Shown: positions 8,163-16,973 of the stretch, one piece after another
Position numbering within the stretch: the first letter of the stretch is position 1
Layout: each line of letters opens with the position of its first letter
Source of the DNA: Kordiimonas sp. SCSIO 12610
GTDB lineage: Bacteria > Pseudomonadota > Alphaproteobacteria > Sphingomonadales > Kordiimonadaceae
Direction of reading: 5' to 3'
Length of the DNA: 64,000 nucleotides
NCBI RefSeq assembly: GCF_024398015.1
Contig: NZ_CP073747.1
Location: 248,001 to 312,000, forward strand
Translations under genes and position numbers: made by a program
Notes under the pieces: generated by a model
The model's input: only the letters and a program-made list of their open reading frames with translations
What the model was told of the DNA's origin: nothing
The model's database searches: none

Positions 8163-10151
8163 TTACGCCTCTCCGTTCGGCATTTTACCTTCAAGAGCAA
8201 GTGCAGCGATTGCCTCTTCAAGATCCACAACGGTTTGGTCTTTGCTGCCGATACGGCGAATGCTGACCTTGTTTTCGTCTGCTTCTTTCTGGCCAACAAC
8301 AAGAATTGCAGGAACCTTGGCGTGGCTGTGTTCGCGGACCTTATAGTTTATCTTCTCATTACGGGCGTCCAGTTTCACCCGCATACCAGCGGCTTCTAGC
8401 TTCTCCACAACCGATTGAGCATACTCTTCAGTGCTTGTTGTGATGGTCGCAACAACGGCCTGCGTCGGTGCCATCCAAAGCGGCATTTTACCGGCATAAT
8501 GCTCGATCATAATTCCAATGAAACGTTCCAATGTCCCCAGGATCGCACGGTGTAGCATAACAGGGCGATGTTTGGCCCCGTCTTCACCGATATAGTGAGC
8601 ATCAAGGCGTTCAGGCAGAACAAAATCAAGCTGAAGCGTTCCACATTGCCACGTACGACCAATTGCATCGCTTAGGTGAAACTCTAGTTTCGGTCCGTAA
8701 AATGCCCCTTCACCCGGCGCATAATCAAATTCAATTCCCGCTTGATTAAGGGCTTTTTCCAGACCTTGCTCAGCGCGGTCCCAAACGTCGTCATCACCGG
8801 CGCGCATTTCAGGGCGCGTTGCCAGAAGAACCTTAAAGTCAGGGAAGCCAAGGTCACGGTATACGGAAGATAAGAGCGCACAGAATGCAACGCTTTCTTC
8901 AGTGATCTGGTCTTCGCGGCAGAAAATATGGGCGTCATCCTGTGTCATCTGGCGAACACGCATCAGACCGTGCAGCGCACCATGCGCTTCATTTCTATGG
9001 CAGCAACCAAATTCAGCAAACCGGATCGGCAAATCGCGGTAACTTTTGATCCCTTGCTTGAAAACCTGAACGTGCGCAGGGCAATTCATCGGCTTGAGAG
9101 CCATCAATTTTGCGTCCGCAGGAATGATCGGGGCATCCTCCTCAGTGGAAGGAACCTCGTCTGGCACGACAAACATATTTTCCCGGAACTTGGACCAGTG
9201 TCCTGATTGTTCCCAAAACTTACTGTCGAGAAGTTGCGGCGTTTTAATTTCCTTGTATCCAGCATCTTTGAGGCGATTTCGGATGTAGGCTTCTAACTGG
9301 AGCCAGATCGTATACCCCTGCGGGTGCCAGAAAACCGATCCCTGCGCTTCCTCTTGAAGGTGGAACAGGTCCATCTCGCGGCCAAGCTTGCGGTGGTCGC
9401 GCTTTTCAGCTTCTTCAAGGCGGTGAAGGTATGATTTCAGTTCCTTCTTGTCGCGCCAGCAGGTGCCGTAAATACGGGTCAGCATTTCGTTTTTGCTATC
9501 ACCGCGCCAATATGCGCCAGCAACCTTCATTAGTTTAAAGGCGTCACCTAGTTTTCCTGTTGAAGGAAGGTGTGGGCCGCGGCAAAGGTCAAGCCAGTTA
9601 CCTTGGCGGTAAATAGTGACAACCTCATCAGCGGGAAGATCTGAAATGATCTCGGCTTTGTATTCTTCCCCAATTGATTTAAAATGGGCGATGGCTTCAT
9701 CACGGTCCCAAACCTCACGGATGATTTCCTCGTCGCGGGCAACAATTTCCTGCATGCGTTTTTCAATGACTTCGAGGTCATCTTCGGAAAATGGTTTATC
9801 ACGTGCAAAATCATAAAAGAAACCATCTTCGATAACGGGGCCGATTGTTACCTGAGTGCCCGGAAATAGCTCCTGCACAGCTTCAGCCATAATATGCGCC
9901 GCATCGTGGCGCATTAGTTCAAGGCCGTCTTCATCGCGCTTTGTAATGATAGAAACGTCAGCGTCTGCTTCGATCAAACGTGAAAGATCCCACATTTCAC
10001 CGTCAACAGTAATGGCAAGCGCGGCCTTGGCCAAACCAGGGCCAATATCCATGGCAAGGGTGGTGCCCGTCACCGGTCCATCAAACGTGCGTACGCTGCC
10101 ATCGGGCAGGCGCAGGTTGACCGGAGAGTTTTCCACTTTTACATCGCTCAT
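8163..10151 (-). CDS. thrS: Threonine--tRNA ligase
   Basis: Charges tRNA-Thr with threonine. At 662 residues all domains are present: an N-terminal TGS domain ([19 protein letters not shown]), an editing domain with the [10 protein letters not shown] motif that hydrolyses Ser-tRNA, a class II catalytic core with zinc ligands in [10 protein letters not shown] and the motif 2 region [11 protein letters not shown], motif 3 ([17 protein letters not shown]), and a C-terminal anticodon-binding domain (AILVVGQKE). It is followed by infC on the same strand, a conserved bacterial pairing. Confidence 0.97.
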   Translation of the reverse strand: MSDVKVENSPVNLRLPDGSVRTFDGPVTGTTLAMDIGPGLAKAALAITVDGEMWDLSRLIEADADVSIITKRDEDGLELMRHDAAHIMAEAVQELFPGTQVTIGPVIEDGFFYDFARDKPFSEDDLEVIEKRMQEIVARDEEIIREVWDRDEAIAHFKSIGEEYKAEIISDLPADEVVTIYRQGNWLDLCRGPHLPSTGKLGDAFKLMKVAGAYWRGDSKNEMLTRIYGTCWRDKKELKSYLHRLEEAEKRDHRKLGREMDLFHLQEEAQGSVFWHPQGYTIWLQLEAYIRNRLKDAGYKEIKTPQLLDSKFWEQSGHWSKFRENMFVVPDEVPSTEEDAPIIPADAKLMALKPMNCPAHVQVFKQGIKSYRDLPIRFAEFGCCHRNEAHGALHGLMRVRQMTQDDAHIFCREDQITEESVAFCALLSSVYRDLGFPDFKVLLATRPEMRAGDDDVWDRAEQGLEKALNQAGIEFDYAPGEGAFYGPKLEFHLSDAIGRTWQCGTLQLDFVLPERLDAHYIGEDGAKHRPVMLHRAILGTLERFIGIMIEHYAGKMPLWMAPTQAVVATITTSTEEYAQSVVEKLEAAGMRVKLDARNEKINYKVREHSHAKVPAILVVGQKEADENKVSIRRIGSKDQTVVDLEEAIAALALEGKMPNGEA

Positions 10152-10318
10152 GATATAGCTTCCTGTTAAAAAAATATAGATAGAAGCGGGTTAACGGGCT
10201 GTTGGTTCCGAGTCAAGAGACCGCGAATAAAAAGGGCGTAAAAGTTCAGAAATCACATGATAATACCCGCCTTTTGTGGCATCAAAACCATGATGGATAT
10301 AAAAGGGAAGCCCTTCAA

Positions 10319-11083
10319 ATGATCGAACCTAAGTTTATAAGAACCAGCCACGGTACAAAAATCGCGTATCACAAGACACCTGCCGTTCGTGCAAAATCAC
10401 CTGGTGTGGTTTTTCTTGGCGGGTTTATGAGCGACATGGAAGGGTCTAAAGCATTGGCCTTAGAGGCGATGTGCAAGGCTGAAAACCGATCTTTCGTAAG
10501 GTTTGATTATTCAGGCCATGGCCAATCGTCAGGAAAGTTTGAAGATGGCACCATTGGTCTATGGTTAAAAGACGCGTTGGCGGTTATCGATGAATTAACT
10601 GAGGGCCCTCAAATTTTGGTCGGATCATCGATGGGGGGCTGGATTTCATTGCTGGCAGCAAAGGCTCGACGCGCGCGGGTCGCTGGATTTATTGGGATTG
10701 CGGCAGCGCCGGATTTTACTGTCCGTATGTGGAATGAGGAGTTCTCGGATGATCAGCGCAGGGCAATTCTTGATGAGGGTTTTGTGAAAATTCCAACAGA
10801 ATACGGCGATCAACCCTACACAATTACGAAGGCACTTATGGATGATGGGTGGCAAAACCGGGTGGTCCATGGCCCTATTCATCTTGATGTCCCCGTCCGG
10901 TTAATTCAAGGCCTTGAGGACGCAGATGTTCCTTGGCAAACGGCACTTAATATTGCGGATAAACTTACAGGCGACGATGTTGATATTATTTTGGTGCCGG
11001 GCGGTGACCATAGGCTTTCAACTGACCATGATTTGGAGCGATTGAAGGATCAGGTAAGCATGATTGCAAAAAAGCTGACCTGA
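10319..11083 (+). CDS. Alpha/beta hydrolase (ABHD10-like carboxylesterase)
   Basis: A single-domain serine hydrolase of 254 residues. The oxyanion region GGFMSDMEGSKA, the nucleophile elbow GSSMGG (Ser104), an acid in QGLEDADVPW and the catalytic His in GGDHRLS make a full triad. The GFMSDM block is typical of the group related to mitochondrial ABHD10, which removes acyl groups from proteins or small acyl conjugates; the substrate here is unknown. The start at 10319 is chosen for AAAGGGAAG about 9 bases upstream; an earlier start at 10202 would add 39 residues unlike the family. The gene is convergent with the RTX gene. Confidence 0.88.
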   Translation: MIEPKFIRTSHGTKIAYHKTPAVRAKSPGVVFLGGFMSDMEGSKALALEAMCKAENRSFVRFDYSGHGQSSGKFEDGTIGLWLKDALAVIDELTEGPQILVGSSMGGWISLLAAKARRARVAGFIGIAAAPDFTVRMWNEEFSDDQRRAILDEGFVKIPTEYGDQPYTITKALMDDGWQNRVVHGPIHLDVPVRLIQGLEDADVPWQTALNIADKLTGDDVDIILVPGGDHRLSTDHDLERLKDQVSMIAKKLT

Positions 11084-11103
11084 TATCAGATATCAGATCA
11101 GCT
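11067..11103 (-). terminator. Terminator of the RTX gene, inside the hydrolase 3' end
   Basis: On the minus strand AGCTGA (11098-11103) pairs with TCAGCT (11073-11078) around an inner palindromic TGATATCA region, followed by seven T residues. The U-tract lies within the last codons of the convergent hydrolase gene. Confidence 0.6.
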
Positions 11104-11127
11104 CTCCGCAGCTTGGTAGATGGATGT

Positions 11128-14100
11128 TTACCAAGTAACCTTTTCGATCCCTTCGAAATCGATTGATGTTCCATCTTCGAAATCAATTGTTCCAGACGCA
11201 TCTTCTGTTAGATCGAGATAATTATCATTCTCGCTGGTTATTTGCGAACCATCGTCGAGGTTGATTGTCCAACTTTGACCGCTTAAGCTGTCACCAACCT
11301 TGTCACCAATATCTAATGTATCGGTCCAGCCGTCGCCACCACTTACGGCATCGTTTCCGCTGTCGGCACCGAATGTGAACAGGTCATTGCCTGATCCACC
11401 GGAAAGCGTATCGTTGCCCGCACCACCATCAATGGTGTCATCACCGAAACTGCCGCTGACAAAATCATTGCCGTCGCCTGCATTTACACTATCGTTACCT
11501 GATCCTGCGTAAACGACATCATTACCATCACCAGCATCAACAGTATCATTGCCCGAACTGGCGCTGATACCATCATTTCCTGATCCAGTTGATACACTGT
11601 CATCGCCAGAGCCGGCATATACTGTGTCGTTGCCGTCACCTGAATCAACGGTGTCATTTCCAGAACTAGAGCTAACAAAGTCATTGCCCTGGCCGCCGGT
11701 TACACTGTCGTTACCGGAGCCCGAATATACAGTATCATTTCCATCGCCAGCTTCTACGGTGTCGTTACCTGCACCAGACTGAACCTGGTCGTTTCCTGCA
11801 CCAGCATTAATATCATCAGCATCATTACTTCCAATGAGCGTGTCATTTCCGTCACCACCATTGAATCCAGAGAATGACTGTAAGCCTTCAGTTTCGGGTG
11901 TGCTTTCAACACCACTTTCAAGTTTGACGTTATCAATCGTGTAGGTTTCGCCTGCGAGTGTTGTTTTGGCTTCTACTTCGATGACCGCCACAGAGCCCTC
12001 AGGAAGGCCAGTGATTTGAATACTAACCGATCCATCAGGGTTCGGAGAGCCATCGACATCGACAACTTGGTGTCTTTCCCCGTCGATTGTTACATATACA
12101 TTCAAATAGTCTGCAACAGATCCGCCAGCTTCCAGACCACCGCTTGCGCTTATATCCAGGCTAAGAGCAAGATCGGTTTCGCCGCTAATGTCGATTTCGC
12201 TACTTGTTAGGGTAACAGCCCCGTCAGGTGCGCTTTGATTGGTCGTACCATTGAAGGTATAGGCGCCGTTACTCGTGCCATGGCTTCCTTGATTAACATT
12301 GCTACCCTCTGTTGCTGTGAAACTGGAAGACCCATCATTGAAGTTTTCTTCAAATAGTGTTTTTGGTTCTTGAGTTTCTTCAGCGTCGCTTTCAGAAGCA
12401 GCACTATCGCTAGAGTCTGATTGACTGGACTGTGCTGATGTACTTACGGATTCGTCACCTTCCGATTGTGTTGGTACTTCATCGTTTCCTTCATCATTAC
12501 TTGACGAACTGTCGTGATCTGAATTGTTACCTTGGTTTCCGTTTCCGTTTCCGTTTCCGTTTCCGTTTCCGTTTCCGTTTCCGTTTCCGCCATTATTACC
12601 AGGATTGCTGGCATCTACGCCGTCAGCGTCATTGCCGTGGCCATTATTGCCATCATCCTGACTTTCCTCTTCAGACGTCTGTGTTTCCTCAGTTGCTTGC
12701 TCAGGTGCTGCGTCTTCCGCAGGGGCATCCGCCTCTGCTTCTGCTGCTGGCTGTTCGCTCTCAGCTTGCGGTGCAGGCGTTTCTTCAGCTGCCGGAGTTT
12801 CCTCAGCCGCTTGCTCTGAAGCCGCTTCTTCCGCTGCTGGCGCTTGGGCATCCGCTTCAGCTTCTGCCGCTGGTTGCTCGCTCTCAGCTTGTGGGGCAGG
12901 CGTTTCTTCTTCAGCCGCCGGAGTTTCCTCAGCTGCTTGCTCTGAAGCCGCCTCTTCTTCTGCTGGCGCTGGAGCATCCGCTTCAGCTTCTGCCGCTGGC
13001 TGTTCGCTCTCGCCTTGTGGTGCCGGCGTTTCCTCTTCAGCTACCGGAGTTTCTTCGGCTGCTTGCTCAGGTGCTGCACCTTCAGCTTCCGCCGCTGGCG
13101 TATCAGTTTCAGATTCTTCCGCTGCTGGTGCGCTCGCTTGTTCTGACGCCAACTCGATTAGGTCTGACTTGCTAATATTGCCATCTGCGAAAGAGAAGGT
13201 TTCCACATTTGTGACTGTATCGGTTCCCTGTTCGCCTGTAATAGTGAAGCTGTCAGTGGTTGAGTCGTATGTTACGGTATAATCATCAGCGTTACCGTCA
13301 AATGTGACAGTATCGTTTCCGTTTCCGCCGTCAATTTGATTATCTCCGCTTCCCCCACTTATGGTATCTTTACCATTGCCGCCAGAAATAACATCGTTTC
13401 CTGCACCGCCGTCAATGAGATCGGGATTGTTACCGCCATCAATTGTGTCGTTTCCGGCACCGCCGCTGAGTGTGTCACGTCCTTGACCACCGGATAAAAC
13501 GTCGTTGCCATCACCGCCAGCAACATTGTCGTGTCCTCTATCGCCTAGCAGGGTATCATTACCGTTTCCGCCAGAAATATGGTCAGCATTTTTTCCGCCG
13601 TTGATATTGTCGTCACCATCACCGCCGCTGATTGTGTCGTGACCTTTACCGCCTGTTATCGTATCTGCGTTATCACTGCCTGTCAGAGCGTCATTTTGGT
13701 TGGTACCAACAATTGTTTCACCTGCCTGAGTTTCAGGTGTTTCTTCTTCCGCTGCTGGCGCTTGGGCATCCGCTTCAGCTTCTGCCGCTGGCTGTTCGTT
13801 CTCAGCTTGTGGGGCCGGTGTTTCTTCTTCAGCTACCGGAGTTTCCTCGGCTGCTTGCTCTGAAGCCGCCTCTTCTTCTGCTGGCGCTGGAGCATCCGCT
13901 TCAGCTTCTGCCGCTGGCTGTTCGCTCTCGCCTTGTGGTGCCGGCGTTTCCTCTTCAGCTACCGGAGTTTCCTCGGCTGCTTGCTCTGATGCTGCTTCTT
14001 CCGCCGCTGGCTGTTCGTTCTCAGCTTGTGGCGCTGGCGTTTCTTCTTCAGCCACCGGAGTTTCCTCGGCTGCTTGCTCAGGTGCTGCTTCTTCTGCTGC

Positions 14101-16635
14101 TGGCGCTGGGGCATCCGCTTCAGCTTCTGCCGCTTGGGCATCAGCTTCCGCCGCTGGTTGTTCGTTCTCGGCTTGTGGTGCGGGCGTTTCTTCTTCAGTT
14201 GCCGGAGTTTCCTCGGCTGCTTGCTCAGGTGCCGTCTCTTCTGCTGCTGACGCTGGAGCATCCGCTTCAGCTTCGACTGCTGGCTGTTCGTTCTCGGCTT
14301 GTGGTGCGGGCGTTTCTTCTTCAGTTGCTGGAGTTTCCTCGGCTGCTTGCTCTGGTGCTGCTTCTTCCGCTGCTGGCGCTGGTGCTTGGGCATCAGCTTC
14401 CGCCGTTGGCTGTTCGCTCTCAGCTTGTGGTGCGGGCGTTTCTTCTTCAGTTGCCGGAGTTTCCTCGGCTGCTTGCTCTGGTGCTGCTTCTTCCGCTGCT
14501 GGCGCTGGTGCTTGGGCATCAGCTTCCGCCGTTGGCTGTTCGCTCTCAGCTTGTGGTGCGGGCGTTTCTTCTTCAGCCGCCGGAGTTTCCTCGGCTGCTT
14601 GCTCAGGTGCCGCTTCTTCTGCTGCTGGCGCTGGGGCATCCGCTTCAGCCGCTGGCTGTTCGCTTTTTTCTTCATCTGAAGCATCGGTTGGAATTGTTTC
14701 GAAATTACTTCCTATTGTAGAATCAACAGCAGTGTCGTCTAAATCTAAAACATTACCGGAGAGTGCTTCGGTAATATCGCTGTTGCTCTCATCAACCAGG
14801 TCAAAGGAGACGCTTTTGATAGTAAAATCTGAACTGTCAGTTCGATTGTCACCAACGGCTATTTCATTTCCGTTTTGGTCTATAAGGTCAAAACTACCAT
14901 CATCTGCAAGGCCATCACTATTCTGGTCTTCACCATTTGAATTGGCACCGTTCGTATAATCAACAGCAGAGAAGACAATTTTGTCAAAGGGTTCATCAGA
15001 TTGAATGTTGAATGAGCCATCATCGCGGCCAGAGTTAGCGACAAATGTTCCTGATCCAACCTCTACACCGTCTCTGAACAGGGTATATTGGCCTGTTTCA
15101 TCTGTTCCGCTTAGGCCGTCTCGGTTTTCATTTGTGAATAACCGATCAATTTCAAAAGATACGCCTTCTGCCAAACGATCAATTTCAATAACAACGGTTT
15201 CGCTTTGCCCCGTTGCTGCATCAAATTCGATTTGGCTGATGCGGTCATCACCTGTATCGACGCCGACACCATTTCTACCGTGATCTAGTTCGACCACATT
15301 GCCTTCGAGGTCTGTACCATAGATGTTGACATTTAAGGTATCGTCCGCCGGTGCTGGATCAGTTGTTTCTGCCTCTGGCGCAGGGTCAGTTGTTTCTGCC
15401 TCTGGCTCAGGGTTATTTGTTTCCGCCTCTGGCTCAGGGTTATTTGTTTCTGCCTCTGGCTCAGGGTCAGTTGTTTCCGCCTCTGGCGCTGGGTCAGTTG
15501 TTTCCACCTCTGGCGCTGGGTCAGTTGTTTCTGCCTCAGGCTCAGGATCGGTTGTTTCTGCTTCTGGCGCTGGGTTAGGTGTCTCAGCCTCTGGCGCTGG
15601 GTCAGTTGTTTCTGCTTCTGGCGCTGGGTTAGGTGTCTCAGCCTCTGGCGCTGAGTCAGTTGTTTCTGCCTCAGGCTCAGGATCGGTTGTTTCTGCCTCA
15701 GGCTCAGGATCGGTTGTTTCTGCTTCTGGCGCAGGGTCAGTTGTTTCTGCTTCTGGCGCTGGGTTAGGTGTCTCAGCCTCTGGCGCTGGGTCAGTTGTTT
15801 CTGCCTCAGGCTCAGGATCGGTTGTTTCCGCCTCTGGCGCAGGATCGGTTGTTTCTGCCTCTGGCGCAGGGTCAGTTGTTTCCGCCTCTGGCTCAGGGTC
15901 AGTTGTTTCCGCCTCTGGCGCTGGGTCAGTTGTTTCCGCCTCTGGCGCTGGGTCAGTTGTTTCTGCCTCTGGCGCAGGGTCTGTTGTTTCCGCCTCTGGC
16001 TCAGGATCGGTTGTTTCCGCCTCTGGCTCAGGGTCAGTTGTTTCCGCCTCTGGCGCTGGGTCAGTTGTTTCTGCCTCTGGCTCAGGGTCTGTTGTTTCCG
16101 CCTCTGGCGCTGGGTCAGTGGCGTCGATATCAAACAGGCCAGACCGTGCTGCGTCGTCTGCGGTGAATATTTCAGCAGTTTCTTCCGATAAAGCGGCGGC
16201 AGGCGCTGATGTTGCCTCGAAATTTTGTTCAGGTGCCGGGGCTTGGTCCACTGAAACCGTGTCGATCGTTACTTCAGGGTTCTCAGTTTGGTTGCTAGCA
16301 GCCTCATTATCGGATTGTGGTGACACTTCTGTGGGTGCTGTGTTGACAAAAGAGTTGTCCTGATCACGGTCTTCATCCTGTGATCGGCTTTGTGAAGTGG
16401 CACTGGTGGTAACCGAAGGGTCAGATGCTTCAAAGCCAGAGGAATTGAAATTGTCCCCAGACGATGTGGATCCGGTGTGCAAATTGGGGGCAGTCAGGTT
16501 TTCACTGCCTTCTAACTCGATATTGGAAGCGAGCTTTGCTTCCTCATTCTGAGTATTCTGTGTCTGCGATAAAGCCAACTCATCCTGAGCTTGATCGACG
16601 CTACTGGTACGATTAGATGTTTGTTTATCAGTCAC
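11128..16635 (-). CDS. Giant repeat-rich RTX protein, type I secreted
   Basis: At 1,835 residues this is a very acidic, cysteine-free modular protein. In order: a Ser/Asn/Gln-rich N-terminus; 28 full 9-residue repeats (DPAPEAETT type, residues about 173-431); a beta-rich domain (about 432-645); a block of about 40-residue Glu/Ala/Pro repeats (about 652-965); a first set of GGxGxDx(L/I/V) calcium-binding RTX nonapeptides (about 972-1108); a second Glu/Ala/Pro block (about 1166-1322); a Gly-Asn linker; a beta-sandwich domain (about 1426-1579); a second RTX array (about 1599-1749); and a C-terminal secretion signal region ending in FEGIEKVTW. No N-terminal signal peptide. The divergent ABC/ABC/HlyD operon is the likely exporter. 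A surface, matrix or adhesive role is inferred; no enzymatic domain is visible. Confidence 0.92.
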   Translation of the reverse strand: MTDKQTSNRTSSVDQAQDELALSQTQNTQNEEAKLASNIELEGSENLTAPNLHTGSTSSGDNFNSSGFEASDPSVTTSATSQSRSQDEDRDQDNSFVNTAPTEVSPQSDNEAASNQTENPEVTIDTVSVDQAPAPEQNFEATSAPAAALSEETAEIFTADDAARSGLFDIDATDPAPEAETTDPEPEAETTDPAPEAETTDPEPEAETTDPEPEAETTDPAPEAETTDPAPEAETTDPAPEAETTDPEPEAETTDPAPEAETTDPAPEAETTDPEPEAETTDPAPEAETPNPAPEAETTDPAPEAETTDPEPEAETTDPEPEAETTDSAPEAETPNPAPEAETTDPAPEAETPNPAPEAETTDPEPEAETTDPAPEVETTDPAPEAETTDPEPEAETNNPEPEAETNNPEPEAETTDPAPEAETTDPAPADDTLNVNIYGTDLEGNVVELDHGRNGVGVDTGDDRISQIEFDAATGQSETVVIEIDRLAEGVSFEIDRLFTNENRDGLSGTDETGQYTLFRDGVEVGSGTFVANSGRDDGSFNIQSDEPFDKIVFSAVDYTNGANSNGEDQNSDGLADDGSFDLIDQNGNEIAVGDNRTDSSDFTIKSVSFDLVDESNSDITEALSGNVLDLDDTAVDSTIGSNFETIPTDASDEEKSEQPAAEADAPAPAAEEAAPEQAAEETPAAEEETPAPQAESEQPTAEADAQAPAPAAEEAAPEQAAEETPATEEETPAPQAESEQPTAEADAQAPAPAAEEAAPEQAAEETPATEEETPAPQAENEQPAVEAEADAPASAAEETAPEQAAEETPATEEETPAPQAENEQPAAEADAQAAEAEADAPAPAAEEAAPEQAAEETPVAEEETPAPQAENEQPAAEEAASEQAAEETPVAEEETPAPQGESEQPAAEAEADAPAPAEEEAASEQAAEETPVAEEETPAPQAENEQPAAEAEADAQAPAAEEETPETQAGETIVGTNQNDALTGSDNADTITGGKGHDTISGGDGDDNINGGKNADHISGGNGNDTLLGDRGHDNVAGGDGNDVLSGGQGRDTLSGGAGNDTIDGGNNPDLIDGGAGNDVISGGNGKDTISGGSGDNQIDGGNGNDTVTFDGNADDYTVTYDSTTDSFTITGEQGTDTVTNVETFSFADGNISKSDLIELASEQASAPAAEESETDTPAAEAEGAAPEQAAEETPVAEEETPAPQGESEQPAAEAEADAPAPAEEEAASEQAAEETPAAEEETPAPQAESEQPAAEAEADAQAPAAEEAASEQAAEETPAAEETPAPQAESEQPAAEAEADAPAEDAAPEQATEETQTSEEESQDDGNNGHGNDADGVDASNPGNNGGNGNGNGNGNGNGNGNGNQGNNSDHDSSSSNDEGNDEVPTQSEGDESVSTSAQSSQSDSSDSAASESDAEETQEPKTLFEENFNDGSSSFTATEGSNVNQGSHGTSNGAYTFNGTTNQSAPDGAVTLTSSEIDISGETDLALSLDISASGGLEAGGSVADYLNVYVTIDGERHQVVDVDGSPNPDGSVSIQITGLPEGSVAVIEVEAKTTLAGETYTIDNVKLESGVESTPETEGLQSFSGFNGGDGNDTLIGSNDADDINAGAGNDQVQSGAGNDTVEAGDGNDTVYSGSGNDSVTGGQGNDFVSSSSGNDTVDSGDGNDTVYAGSGDDSVSTGSGNDGISASSGNDTVDAGDGNDVVYAGSGNDSVNAGDGNDFVSGSFGDDTIDGGAGNDTLSGGSGNDLFTFGADSGNDAVSGGDGWTDTLDIGDKVGDSLSGQSWTINLDDGSQITSENDNYLDLTEDASGTIDFEDGTSIDFEGIEKVTW
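12535..12588. repeat. Hexanucleotide microsatellite (GTTTCC)9
   Basis: Nine perfect copies of GTTTCC on the plus strand, encoding the alternating Gly-Asn linker of the RTX protein. Length changes by whole hexamers would stay in frame and alter only linker length. Confidence 0.95.
13740..14680. repeat. Tandem repeats of about 123 bp in the RTX gene
   Basis: Encodes roughly 40-residue units such as AEEAAPEQAAEETP followed by EEETPAPQAE. Two adjacent copies (around 14370-14495 and 14495-14615) are nearly identical at the DNA level with period 123. Shorter related copies lie at 12670-13140. Confidence 0.85.
15345..16120. repeat. 27-bp tandem repeats (28 full copies) in the RTX gene
   Basis: Each unit encodes a nonapeptide of the form DP(A/E)PEAETT. 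Counting the protein gives 28 full units and one truncated unit. Variation is mostly GCG versus GAG (Ala/Glu) and a few TT-to-PN or NN changes. No unique spacers lie between copies. Confidence 0.95.
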
Positions 16636-16973
16636 AACTTTGTTCCTTGCACTTCAGGTTAGATAGACCTCACCATCTGTTTTCCTGATAATTGGTTACT
16701 GACCCGCCATCGAAACCAATTCATTAAAATATACTCACAGATATTATTGATCAGATTGAGTTAAAAAAAATGCAAAGGTTAGCTAAAATTTTAATAGAAA
16801 TTGCTGAAAATTATACTTGCTGGACATATGAAGGTAATTATGCTTCAAATGATGTAAAGGTGTTGAAGAATCATGATTTTTTACGAGTTTTGTGTTTAAA
16901 TTTTAGAAGAAATAATTCACAGAGCGTCGATTTCAGATGCTTAATTACACGATGACAAGGTTGTTACCTGTTA
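16636..16973. other. Divergent intergenic region between RTX gene and its exporter operon
   Basis: An AT-rich stretch of 338 bases that must hold both promoters. A possible plus-strand promoter is TTGCTG, 16 bases, TATGCT around 16817-16844. A 61-codon open frame (16770-16955) has no SD and no recognisable features. Nothing else stands out. Confidence 0.5.

Noticed and set aside
12432-13175. 247-codon frame on the plus strand
   Set aside because: Shadow of the Gly-Asn linker and repeats; low-complexity Phe-Arg and Leu runs.
13632-14720. 362-codon frame on the plus strand
   Set aside because: Leu/Pro-rich shadow of the Glu/Ala/Pro repeats, no SD or known domain.
15345-16120. Array of direct repeats resembling a CRISPR
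   Set aside because: Repeats are contiguous 27-bp units in frame with a protein; there are no spacers and no cas genes.
15323-16363. 346-codon frame on the plus strand within the RTX gene
   Set aside because: A shadow of the repeat coding; gives only Val-Ser-Ala-Ser-Gly repeats, and the minus-strand frame carries recognisable RTX domains.
16770-16955. 61-codon frame in the RTX/exporter spacer
   Set aside because: No SD, AT-rich, no recognisable features; the region must hold two promoters.
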